Assembly: GCA_001029295.1 (NCBI GenBank)
Contig: LDXJ01000061.1
Span: forward strand, 248,001-312,000
Reading direction: 5' to 3'
DNA from: Peptococcaceae bacterium CEB3
GTDB lineage: Bacteria > Bacillota > Desulfitobacteriia > Desulfitobacteriales > Desulfitobacteriaceae
DNA: 64,000 nucleotides
Part shown: positions 51,522 through 58,704 of the stretch, piece by piece
Position numbering within the stretch: position 1 is the stretch's first letter
How the letters are laid out: each line of letters begins with the position of its first letter
The notes under the pieces: model-generated
Told to the model about the DNA's origin: nothing
The model's database searches: none
The model's input: the letters and a program-made list of their open reading frames with translations, nothing else
Position numbers and translations under genes: made by a program

Positions 51522-51550
51522 TTCAACTTTAGTTGAACGAGTTCACTTTC
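51522..51550 (-). repeat. Dispersed hairpin repeat, copy B; second arm of the 20-bp inverted repeat
   Basis: Minus strand: AAGTGAACTCGTTCAACTAA then AGTTGAAG. The part 51528-51547 is the exact inverse of 49222-49241. It also forms a local TTCAACT/AGTTGAA hairpin. It starts 18 bases after the cbiO stop. TTTCACGTCGG is also repeated nearby (51471-51481 and 51546-51556). Confidence 0.75.
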
Positions 51551-51590
51551 ACGTCGGACGCAAACCCAAATCTGGCTTGCCAAAAAAGAA

Positions 51591-51629
51591 GGTGCCCCCG
51601 GACTCCTTGAAAAAGTCCCGAGAGGCACC
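51591..51629 (-). terminator. Bidirectional terminator between cbiO and the acyl-CoA operon
   Basis: GGTGCC plus GGACT pair with AGTCC plus GGCACC (51591-51604 with 51614-51629). On the minus strand it is followed by TTCTTTTTT, which fits the end of the leftward acyl-CoA operon; on the plus strand by ATTTTCATT, which may serve cbiO. Confidence 0.75.
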
Positions 51630-51726
51630 ATTTTCATTCGGCTATAGGGAAACGCCGTCGGCCTTCAGGCCAGACTAACAGCGGACTGCGCCCTCATCGC
51701 TTCAGGCGGTCTGCAAGCATAGCCAC

Positions 51727-52869
51727 TCAGGCACAACCCAACGAGCGGGCGATCACCAAGCGCTGGATCTCCGAAGTCCCTTCCCCAATCTCCAGGAGCT
51801 TGGCATCTCTCAGATAGCGTTCCACCGGGTATTCCCGCATGTAGCCGTACCCGCCGTGGATTTGGATAGCCTCCAGGGCACACTTGACGGCGGTTTCCGA
51901 AGCGTGAAGTTTAGCCATGGCCGCGGCTTGAGTGAAAGGCTTGCCGGCATCTTTTAAGCGGGCTGCATTCCAAACCGCCAGTCGGGAAAGCTGCACTTGA
52001 GTCGCCATATCCGCCAGTTTAAATTGAATGGCCTGAAAGGAGCTCAGGGTCTGGCCGAATTGCTTGCGTACTTTAGCATAGGCCAGGGCCGCGTCCAGGG
52101 AAGCCTGGGCCAAACCAACCCCCATAGCTCCAATGCTGATTCTTCCCCTATCCAGGATTTGCAGGAACTGCTTAAAACCCACATTTTCTTCCGTCCCCAG
52201 AAGATTCCCGAGGGGAATCTTCGCCTCGTCAAAGACAAGTTCGGTCGTATTGGAGGCATGGAGTCCCAGTTTCTCATAAGAGGAATTGACCTGAAAACCC
52301 CGGATGCCCGGCTCGATCAGGAAAGCGCTGATCCCCCGGGTGCCGCGCTCAGGAGTCGTGACCGCGGTGGTGGTAACCACCCCGGCGTAGCTGGCGTTGG
52401 TAATAAAGCACTTGGAACCGTTCAAGACCCAGCCGTTCTCCGTGCGTGAGGCCCGGGTCCGGGTGCCGCCCGCATCCGAGCCGGCCTCCGGCTCCGTCAG
52501 CCCGAAAGCCGCCAAGTACTCCCCGCGAAAGAGGGGGGGGAGATACTTTTCTTTTTGCTCCGCCGTACCGAAGAGATAAATGGGACTGATCCCGAGGGAA
52601 AGGTCAGCCGCATAAGTGATACCCGTAGAGGCGCAGGCCCGGGTGATCTCTTCCACGGCAATCGCGTAAGAAACATAATCTCCGCCCGTCCCACCGGATT
52701 CCTCCGCAAAGGGAAGCCCCAGGAGCCCCAATTCCCCCATCTGTTTCACGATGGACAAGGGGAATTCTCCCGTTTTATCGCGTTCGGCCGCTCCCGGGGC
52801 GATGACTTCCTGGGCAAAGGAATGTACCATATCTTGGAGGGCTTTTTGTTCGGTCGTTAAATCCAACAT
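51727..52869 (-). CDS. Acyl-CoA dehydrogenase
   Basis: 380-residue FAD enzyme that makes the 2,3-double bond in an acyl-CoA. Signatures: [19 protein letters not shown] (FAD loop), [18 protein letters not shown], the middle beta domain, [51 protein letters not shown], and [42 protein letters not shown] with the probable catalytic Glu in EIGEGTSE. Last gene of the operon, 71 bases after the DUF35 gene; the gap is filled with short repeats. Chain length specificity unknown. Confidence 0.95.
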   Translation of the reverse strand: MLDLTTEQKALQDMVHSFAQEVIAPGAAERDKTGEFPLSIVKQMGELGLLGLPFAEESGGTGGDYVSYAIAVEEITRACASTGITYAADLSLGISPIYLFGTAEQKEKYLPPLFRGEYLAAFGLTEPEAGSDAGGTRTRASRTENGWVLNGSKCFITNASYAGVVTTTAVTTPERGTRGISAFLIEPGIRGFQVNSSYEKLGLHASNTTELVFDEAKIPLGNLLGTEENVGFKQFLQILDRGRISIGAMGVGLAQASLDAALAYAKVRKQFGQTLSSFQAIQFKLADMATQVQLSRLAVWNAARLKDAGKPFTQAAAMAKLHASETAVKCALEAIQIHGGYGYMREYPVERYLRDAKLLEIGEGTSEIQRLVIARSLGCA

Positions 52870-52887
52870 GTTTACCCCTCCCTACTT

Positions 52888-52955
52888 AAAAATCAGAAGT
52901 CGGATGTCAGATGTCAGATGGAGATGTTAGATATTGGGAATCAGATATCAGATGG
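52888..52955. repeat. Cluster of short TCAGATR tandem repeats
   Basis: Seven or so degenerate copies of a 7-8-base unit (GTCAGATGTCAGATGGAGAT, TTAGATAT, ATCAGATATCAGATGG) between the acyl-CoA dehydrogenase and DUF35 genes. The last copy runs into the DUF35 stop and final codons (52941-52955). Slippage-prone sequence. Confidence 0.75.
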
Positions 52956-53450
52956 GACAAAATAGACATCCGTCGGCTTGAACTGGCTTAAGCGCCTGAA
53001 CTTAGCCTTGACCGGCATACCGATTTTAACCTCGTTCGGGGCTACCCCCAGCAAACGGGAAAGGAAAAAAGTGTCCACATCCGGCCATTCGACCAAGATC
53101 AGGGTAAACGGCGTCTCCGCCAGGAATTCCTGGCTGCCGAAATAACAGGTCGTATAAGTGTGGACTTTCCCCTCCAACGGCAGCTTCATCCATTCCGTCT
53201 TAGCTCCGCAATTCATGCAATGGCCGCGCGGGGTGGCGAAAGTACTGCCGCACACCGGACATTTGCTCCCCCAAAGTTCTCCTTTGCTCAAGCCCTCAAA
53301 GAAGGGAGAATCTTGGGCGTAGCTGTGCATGTAGTCAATCTCGTAATGGTACTTCATTATAATGGGGTCCACGTTGTAAAGAACGGCCCCTTTTTCCTCT
53401 TCCTCCAGTTTTACTTTGCCCACCGGGTTCGTCCGTTGTTCCGCACTCAT
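52941..53450 (-). CDS. DUF35 OB-fold protein with zinc ribbon, thiolase partner
   Basis: 169 residues. A helical N-terminus (IIMKYHYEIDYMHSYAQDSPFFEGLSKGELWGSKCPVCG) leads to a rubredoxin-like zinc ribbon CPVCGSTFATPRGHCMNCG and an OB-fold (LEGKVHTYTTCYFGSQEFLAETPFTLILVEWPDVDTFFLSRLLGVAPNEVKIGMPVKAKFRRL). Such proteins form complexes with SCP2-type thiolases or thiolase-like aldolases and act as scaffold or acyl-CoA channel. Start lies three bases before the thiolase stop region, so they are coupled. The pair is like BbsA/BbsB or Ltp/ChsH2 systems. Confidence 0.88.
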   Translation of the reverse strand: MSAEQRTNPVGKVKLEEEEKGAVLYNVDPIIMKYHYEIDYMHSYAQDSPFFEGLSKGELWGSKCPVCGSTFATPRGHCMNCGAKTEWMKLPLEGKVHTYTTCYFGSQEFLAETPFTLILVEWPDVDTFFLSRLLGVAPNEVKIGMPVKAKFRRLSQFKPTDVYFVPSDI

Positions 53451-53453
53451 ACT

Positions 53454-54710
53454 TTAAAACCCCCTCTCCATCACGCTTACGGTTATATAGGTGCCGGTGC
53501 CGGCATGACTGTGAATGAGCCCCCGTTTGGCGTTCTTAATCTGGAGGGTGTCATCCCCGTTGAAATGCTGACCGATCGTACCTTGCAGCTGCCATAAAGC
53601 AAAGACTCCCTGCATCAAACCGGTTGCGCCGACCGGATGACCGCAGGCCAGAAGCCCGCCGGACGGATTGACTGGGACTTTCCCTCCCAGGCTGGCTGCC
53701 CCGGACTCGACGAATTTGCCTCCTTCGCCGTATTTGCACAGACCCAAATCCTCATACGTTTGGATTTCGGAGGAGGTGAAAGCGTCATGCAGTTCGACGA
53801 AGTCAATCTCTTCCAGGGGATTGGTGATACCCGCCATCTCGTAAGCTTCCTTAGCCGCCGTCCGGCCGCCCCGGAAAGAGTGAACCCCGGGATATTTCAG
53901 ATCCTTATAGTCGGCCGCGTTCTCGTGCGGCAGGAGAATGACTTCACGCGAGGGTCGGTCAGCCATGCGCATGGCGTCCGTCCCCGTACCGACTCCACTG
54001 ATCCGCACCGGTTTGTCCGTGAGCTTATGAGCCATCTCCTCTGAGGCTAGGATGACCGCCGCGGCCCCGTCTGACATGACACAAATATCCAGGCGTTTTA
54101 AAGGATCGGCAATCATCTCCGACTTCATTACATCTTCAATGGTGAGTTCCGCCGGAAATTGAGCATAAGGATTGTGCAGGGCATTGCCGTGGTTCTTCAC
54201 CGACACAGCCGCCAGCTGCTCTTCCGTCGTGCCGAATTCATACATGTGCCGTTTGACCATCATGGCATAGTACCCGGTGTAAAATCCCCCCACCGGATAG
54301 TCGAAGTTGGTATCAGAAGCGAGGGCAATGAATTCGTTCCCTTTCCAGGTGTTGACATGGGACATGGTCTCAAAACCAAAAGCCGCACAGACATCCATCC
54401 GCCCGCTGGCCACTGCCTCCCAGGCCGATTGGATACACATTCCTCCGGTGGCGCCGCCGGATTCAATCCGCTTTGAAGGTTTCGGCGTCAGTCCCAAGTA
54501 ATCATGCACCATGATCCCGGCCATCAGTTGCCGGGTAAAATGATCGGAAAAGTAGGACGCCACAGAACCGTCAATCAGGTCCAAAGTCAGACCGGGCACA
54601 TCGGCCATCGCTTGGTCGAAGGCTTCTTTGACCATGTAGCGGAAATCTTTGCGTGGGGACGCCTTGGCGAACTTGGTAATTCCCCCGGCAATCATGTATA
54701 CAGGTCTCAA
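53454..54710 (-). CDS. Thiolase (SCP2-type acetyl-CoA acyltransferase-like)
   Basis: 418-residue thiolase-fold enzyme. Active-site regions: ESGGATGGMCIQSAWEAVASGRMDVCAAFGFETMSH, probably with nucleophilic Cys in GMCIQ; NPYAQFPAELTIEDVMKSEMIADPLKRLDICVMSDGAAAVIL; FVELHDAFTSSE; and NPSGGLLACGHPVGATGLMQ with the catalytic His. SCP2-type members with a DUF35 partner catalyse thiolytic or retro-aldol cleavage of branched or aromatic acyl-CoA. The start is TTG 54710, with GGGAGG upstream. It follows the ligase gene by 20 bases. Confidence 0.92.
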   Translation of the reverse strand: MRPVYMIAGGITKFAKASPRKDFRYMVKEAFDQAMADVPGLTLDLIDGSVASYFSDHFTRQLMAGIMVHDYLGLTPKPSKRIESGGATGGMCIQSAWEAVASGRMDVCAAFGFETMSHVNTWKGNEFIALASDTNFDYPVGGFYTGYYAMMVKRHMYEFGTTEEQLAAVSVKNHGNALHNPYAQFPAELTIEDVMKSEMIADPLKRLDICVMSDGAAAVILASEEMAHKLTDKPVRISGVGTGTDAMRMADRPSREVILLPHENAADYKDLKYPGVHSFRGGRTAAKEAYEMAGITNPLEEIDFVELHDAFTSSEIQTYEDLGLCKYGEGGKFVESGAASLGGKVPVNPSGGLLACGHPVGATGLMQGVFALWQLQGTIGQHFNGDDTLQIKNAKRGLIHSHAGTGTYITVSVMERGF

Positions 54711-54730
54711 GTCACATTCCTCCCTTAAAT

Positions 54731-56398
54731 TTAAGCCGTCACGACCGCGGCCGCCTCTTGCAGGTTATATTTTTCAATATAAATCTCGCGTAAGCGATAT
54801 TTCTGGATCTTGCCGCTGGCAGTCGCCGGGTATCCCTGCACAAAATCGATATAACGGGGAATCTTGTGGTTGGAAATGTGACCCCGGCAGAAGTCCCGAA
54901 TCTCTTCCGACGTGGCCGTTTCTCCTTCACGCAGGCGGATAACGGCGCAGACTTCCTCACCATACTTCGTATCCGGCAGTCCGACGACTTGAACATCGGC
55001 AATCTTGGGATGGCGATAAAGAAACTCTTCAATTTCACGCGGGTAAATATTCTCGCCGCCGCGGATGACCATGTCTTTCAAACGGCCGGTGATATTACAG
55101 TAGCCGGCTTCATCCATCACCGCCAAGTCCCCCGTATGGAGCCACCCTTCCGCGTCAATGGCCTGGGAGGTGGCTTCCGGCATGTTGTAGTAACCGGCCA
55201 TAATACTGTATCCCCGGGCGCAAAGCTCACCCTGCTGCCCATAGGGTACGGGTTCCCCAGTAGCCGGATCCACGATCTTGACCTCGACCCCGTCTAGTTT
55301 CCGGCCCACCGTCGTTACCCGGCGTTCCAGCGAATCATCAATCCTGGTCTGAGTAATGACCGGGGAGGACTCCGTCTGCCCATAAGCAATGGTCACCTCT
55401 TCCATACCCATCGTCCCAATCACTTGTTTCATCACTTCTACCGGGCAGGGCGACCCAGCCATGATTCCTTTGCGCAAAGTCCCAATATTGTAGGGAGTGG
55501 TTTTCAGAGTTTCCAGTTCGGAAATAAACATCATGGGCACACCCTGCAGACCAGTGCACGCCTCTTTTTCCACCGCTTTGAGAACCGCTTGAGGTTCAAA
55601 ATATTCCACGGGAACCATCGTGGCTCCCTTGGTCACACAGGCCAAAGACGACATGACACAGCCGAAACAGTGGAAAAGCGGCACCGGGAAACAGAGGCGA
55701 TCTTCTTCCTGCAGATTCATGGCGTCGGCCACCGCGTTAGCATTGTTGACAATGTTATAGTGGGTGAGCATAACCCCTTTGGGGAAGCCGGTCGTGCCCG
55801 AGGTGTATTGGATATTGATGACATCCTCGGGACGGGTGTTATCCTGATACCCTTTCAGCACTTCGTCCGTTACCCCGGCGCCACGAGCCAGGAACCCCGG
55901 CCAATTCAGCAAACCCGGCACCTCTTTATCCGCGAGCAGAATCCTGTATCTGAGTTTGGGCAAGGCGGGGTAAGCGTAAGGCTGCTCCTGGGGATGGCGC
56001 GCGAATTCTGGCAGCACGGAACTCAGGATCTCGACATAGTGAGTCTGTTTCACCCCCTCCACCAGAAAAATGGCGGCACTGTCGGACTGCTTGAGCAGAT
56101 ATTCCAGTTCCGTACTCCTATATTGGGTATTCACTGTGACCAGGACAGCTCCCATTTTGGCACTGCCCATTTGCAAAAGTATCCACTCGGGGACATTGGT
56201 GGCCCAAAGGGCGATCGATTCCCCTTTGCGAATCCCCAAGCCGATCAGGGCCTTGGCGACTCGGTCCGCTTCCTCCCTCAACTGCTTGTAAGTAAGCCGC
56301 ACCGGCCGATCCGCATAAACCATGGCTTCTTTGTCCGGCAACCGCTCGCTCACCTCGTCCAGCAAGTCCCCAATCGTTTGGTGCAACACGTTGGTCAT
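54731..56398 (-). CDS. AMP-forming acyl-CoA synthetase
   Basis: 555-residue adenylate-forming ligase that activates a carboxylic acid to its CoA thioester. Motifs: P-loop INIQYTSGTTGFPKGVMLTHYNIVNNA, A5 region AYGQTESSP, hinge and A8 GRLKDMVIRGGENIYPREIEEFLYRHP, and the C-terminal Lys in YPATASGKIQKYRLREI. Closest to medium/long-chain fatty acid or FadD3-like ligases. First gene of the operon; ATG 56398 behind GAGGGGGGAG. A sigma-54 promoter is located about 120 bases upstream. Confidence 0.95.
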   Translation of the reverse strand: MTNVLHQTIGDLLDEVSERLPDKEAMVYADRPVRLTYKQLREEADRVAKALIGLGIRKGESIALWATNVPEWILLQMGSAKMGAVLVTVNTQYRSTELEYLLKQSDSAAIFLVEGVKQTHYVEILSSVLPEFARHPQEQPYAYPALPKLRYRILLADKEVPGLLNWPGFLARGAGVTDEVLKGYQDNTRPEDVINIQYTSGTTGFPKGVMLTHYNIVNNANAVADAMNLQEEDRLCFPVPLFHCFGCVMSSLACVTKGATMVPVEYFEPQAVLKAVEKEACTGLQGVPMMFISELETLKTTPYNIGTLRKGIMAGSPCPVEVMKQVIGTMGMEEVTIAYGQTESSPVITQTRIDDSLERRVTTVGRKLDGVEVKIVDPATGEPVPYGQQGELCARGYSIMAGYYNMPEATSQAIDAEGWLHTGDLAVMDEAGYCNITGRLKDMVIRGGENIYPREIEEFLYRHPKIADVQVVGLPDTKYGEEVCAVIRLREGETATSEEIRDFCRGHISNHKIPRYIDFVQGYPATASGKIQKYRLREIYIEKYNLQEAAAVVTA

Positions 56399-56518
56399 AA
56401 ACTCCCCCCTCTGACATTCACTTCACTTGAGAACCGCTTTGCCAGCGCCTGTTTGGGGCCACAGATTCTAAACGGCCCCCGGAAATCGCTCTCGCCTGTT
56501 CCCTGACTCACCCCTTAT

Positions 56519-56535
56519 AGCAAATCGCCGGCCAA
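56519..56535 (-). promoter_or_regulatory. Sigma-54 (-24/-12) promoter of the acyl-CoA operon
   Basis: Minus strand TTGGCCGGCGATTTGCT: the -24 GG and -12 GC elements are exactly ten bases apart and match the consensus YTGGCACG-N4-TTGCW at all but two positions. It is placed before the acyl-CoA ligase gene, next to the gene for a sigma-54 activator on the same strand. Confidence 0.75.
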
Positions 56536-56645
56536 CAATGCTTTCCCCACGCGCTCCGCCCGGCCGTTCGACCCGAAAAGTTAAGATCGAGCACTGAATA
56601 GTAACAACACCGCCTTCAACGGTTCAGGCAATCCACGCACGCAAC

Positions 56646-56665
56646 AAAAAAAGCCCCTGGGGGAC
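56646..56665 (-). terminator. Rho-independent terminator after the sigma-54 activator gene
   Basis: Minus strand AGTCCCCCAGGGGCT hairpin followed by TTTTTTT. It is 196 bases after the activator stop and 111 bases before the sigma-54 promoter, so the activator and the acyl-CoA operon are separate transcripts. Confidence 0.65.
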
Positions 56666-56860
56666 TCAAAAATCCGGCTTGCACTCGCTCCCACTGTGTC
56701 ATTTTTCTTTGACACCAGGACCACTGGGACGGGGATGTGAAGAAAGGTTTACACAATTCTGAGATCCGAAACGTAAATATCAGTTGACAAACTCTGGGAC
56801 ACATCCCCATCGCTAAAGCCCCCCTAAAGCCGGGGGCACGTGACTAAGCTTTTCGGAAAA
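56666..56860. other. Intergenic with inverted repeats, possible mobile-element relic
   Basis: Short inverted repeats: GTGTCA/TGACAC (about 56696-56714), a GGGGATGTG near 56731 and its inverse CACATCCCC near 56800, and a GCCCCC/GGGGGC hairpin at 56821-56840. CACTGTGTCATTTTTCTTTG-like stretches occur beside RAYT/IS200-like elements in other clostridia, by recollection; no transposase is present. Confidence 0.3.
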
Positions 56861-58366
56861 CTACTTTTCCGGGTGATATTTTTGCAATTTCTTGTATAAG
56901 GCCTGGCGTGAGATTCCTAGCATAGCTGCCATCTCCGTCCGGTTACACCCACTGCCCAAAAGATGGACCAAAAGCTTCCCTTCAAATAGATCCGTGATCT
57001 CCACCAGGGGCCGCCTGCCTATCATATTCACCCATTCCGCCCAGGTTATCGCTTCGTTCGCTCCATCTCTTCCTTCGCCCGATTCATCCCATTCGCCGTC
57101 CGCCCTATCTTCTTTGTTTCTTCTATCTTCTTTGTTTGTTCTATCTCCTTTGTTCATTCTGCTTTCTTCTTCGTTTGTCCCGTCCGCCCCTTCCGTTACC
57201 CTGTCATTTGCTTTACCCACTCCACCTTCTGTTTCCTTCACCCTGTTCCGTACTTCCTTCGCCCCGTTCCCTGCTTCCCTCGCTTCGTTCCTTGCTTCTT
57301 TCGCTCTGTCTCTGTCCTCGTTCGTTCTACCCCTTCCCTCAATCGTCCGATCCGCTTCGAGGCACCGAGAACCCGTCTCTATCCCCTCTCTTGCCATCTC
57401 CAGCCGGCCCGCTCCAGGCCGGCGGCCGATCTTCCCGCCTCTTCGCGATGCGGCTTCCCGCCTGCTGGTTTCGTCCTTCCACTCTTCTCTCTCTCTTATA
57501 GCGTCAGACTCAACCTGCCCGATTGCCGAAGTACCCGCTGCCAAACCCAAGGTCTTTGCTCTCTCCGTTTGTTCCTGAAACCATCTTCGCAAATACGGCG
57601 GTAAATATCCGGCGTTTAGCTCTTGCCCCCCATCATGCAAGTTGAAAGCCGTTTCCAAAATATTGCGTAATTCGCGCACATTTCCCGGCCAGTGATAGCT
57701 GTCGAGAATTCGCTGTATGTCGGCGTCCAGACGATAAACCCTATAATCGTACTCCACGTTCAACTGCTTCATGAAAGCTCGGGTAAGGACGGGAATGTCT
57801 TCCCTCCGGCTGCGCAAGGGCGGTATTTCCAAAGTCACAACATTGATGCGGTAGTAGAGGTCACTGCGAAACTTCTTGTATTTGACCAGTTGGGCAAGAT
57901 TAGCATTGGTGGCCGCTACCACCCTCACGTTGACCCTCCTGGGCAAGCTCTCTCCCAAACGCTGAATTTCGTGTTCTTCCAAGAAGCGCAAAAGTTTAGC
58001 CTGAAGTGCCAAAGGCAGTTCGGCCAATTCGTCGAGGAAAACCGTACCGCCGTCCGCAAGGGCAAATTTTCCCAGGTAACCGCCCTTTTTACCCCCTGTA
58101 AACGTTCCCTCAGCATAGCCGAATAACTCCGATTCCAAAAGTGCCTCGGGAATCGCCGCACAATTGACCCGGACAAACGGCTTAAAACGGCGCAGGCTGC
58201 CTTGATGCAGCGCCTGGGCAAACAGCTCTTTCCCCGTTCCGGTCTCCCCCGTTATGAGCACGGTCGTATTACGTGGAGCAACTTTGAGAACCGCTTGTTT
58301 TAAGTCAAGAATCTGGGGACTCTTGCCGACAATCGCGGCAATACTCGGATCTTCCGTTGTTTGCAT
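56861..58366 (-). CDS. Sigma-54-dependent activator without sensor domain, with long low-complexity linker
   Basis: 501 residues from ATG 58366 (GGGGGTGAG upstream). AAA+ domain at about 10-245: Walker A GETGTGKE (40-47), Walker B GTVFLDE (107-113), arginine finger region YYRINVV. The sigma-54 contact loop reads GTFTGG (87-92) instead of GAFTGA. There is no N-terminal receiver, GAF or PAS domain. Residues about 285-440 are a repetitive stretch of Arg, Glu, Asn, Lys and Gly (RMNKGDRTNKEDRRNKEDRA). A Fis-type helix-turn-helix closes the protein (EMAAMLGISRQALYKKLQKY). Probably activates the neighbouring acyl-CoA operon. Confidence 0.88.
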   Translation of the reverse strand: MQTTEDPSIAAIVGKSPQILDLKQAVLKVAPRNTTVLITGETGTGKELFAQALHQGSLRRFKPFVRVNCAAIPEALLESELFGYAEGTFTGGKKGGYLGKFALADGGTVFLDELAELPLALQAKLLRFLEEHEIQRLGESLPRRVNVRVVAATNANLAQLVKYKKFRSDLYYRINVVTLEIPPLRSRREDIPVLTRAFMKQLNVEYDYRVYRLDADIQRILDSYHWPGNVRELRNILETAFNLHDGGQELNAGYLPPYLRRWFQEQTERAKTLGLAAGTSAIGQVESDAIREREEWKDETSRREAASRRGGKIGRRPGAGRLEMAREGIETGSRCLEADRTIEGRGRTNEDRDRAKEARNEAREAGNGAKEVRNRVKETEGGVGKANDRVTEGADGTNEEESRMNKGDRTNKEDRRNKEDRADGEWDESGEGRDGANEAITWAEWVNMIGRRPLVEITDLFEGKLLVHLLGSGCNRTEMAAMLGISRQALYKKLQKYHPEK

Positions 58367-58594
58367 TCTTCTCACCCCCGGGTGAACACCCCTAAATCCA
58401 CTGCTCACACTACATATTATAAGTGCATTCCGGGGCAAATACCTGAATATTTCGCCAACAGGTCTGTAAACTTAGGTTAACGGTCTATATCGCGTGCTCG
58501 ACAGTCGCCCGAACAAAATAGCAAAGGGCACTCATGAACAAGCCGATGCAGCCTTAGCATTTTCGCACCTGCGAGCTTGAGCTGTGGATTGATT
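58367..58594. other. Intergenic upstream of the phosphoesterase gene
   Basis: Divergent gap between the sigma-54 activator gene and the phosphoesterase gene. Apart from the Pho box that follows, nothing was recognised. The minus-strand sequence close to 58400 is AT-rich (ATATTATAAG) and may hold the activator promoter. Confidence 0.3.
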
Positions 58595-58644
58595 TTAACA
58601 TATCTTTATACCTATTGGAACAGTGAATTAATCAGGATTTAACA
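58595..58644 (+). promoter_or_regulatory. PhoP-type Pho box of the phosphoesterase gene
   Basis: Hexamers at an exact 11-base period: TTAACA (58595), TTATAC (58606), GGAACA (58617), TTAATC (58628), TTAACA (58639), each with five bases between. The Bacillus PhoP consensus is TT(A/C/T)A(C/T)A with five-base gaps, in four copies. A TACATT at 58653-58658 could be the -10. The gene product is a secreted phosphoesterase, so phosphate-starvation control is likely. Confidence 0.75.
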
Positions 58645-58704
58645 TAAATGGGTTACATTTCTTGTGGGTCACAAATTTCGGAAGGAAGTAGGAGGGAATT
58701 AGAC

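Noticed and set aside
56892-57578. 228-codon plus-strand frame opposite the sigma-54 activator
   Set aside because: It is the complement of the purine-rich linker (runs of Ser, Pro, Leu); the minus frame has AAA+ and Fis domains at both ends.
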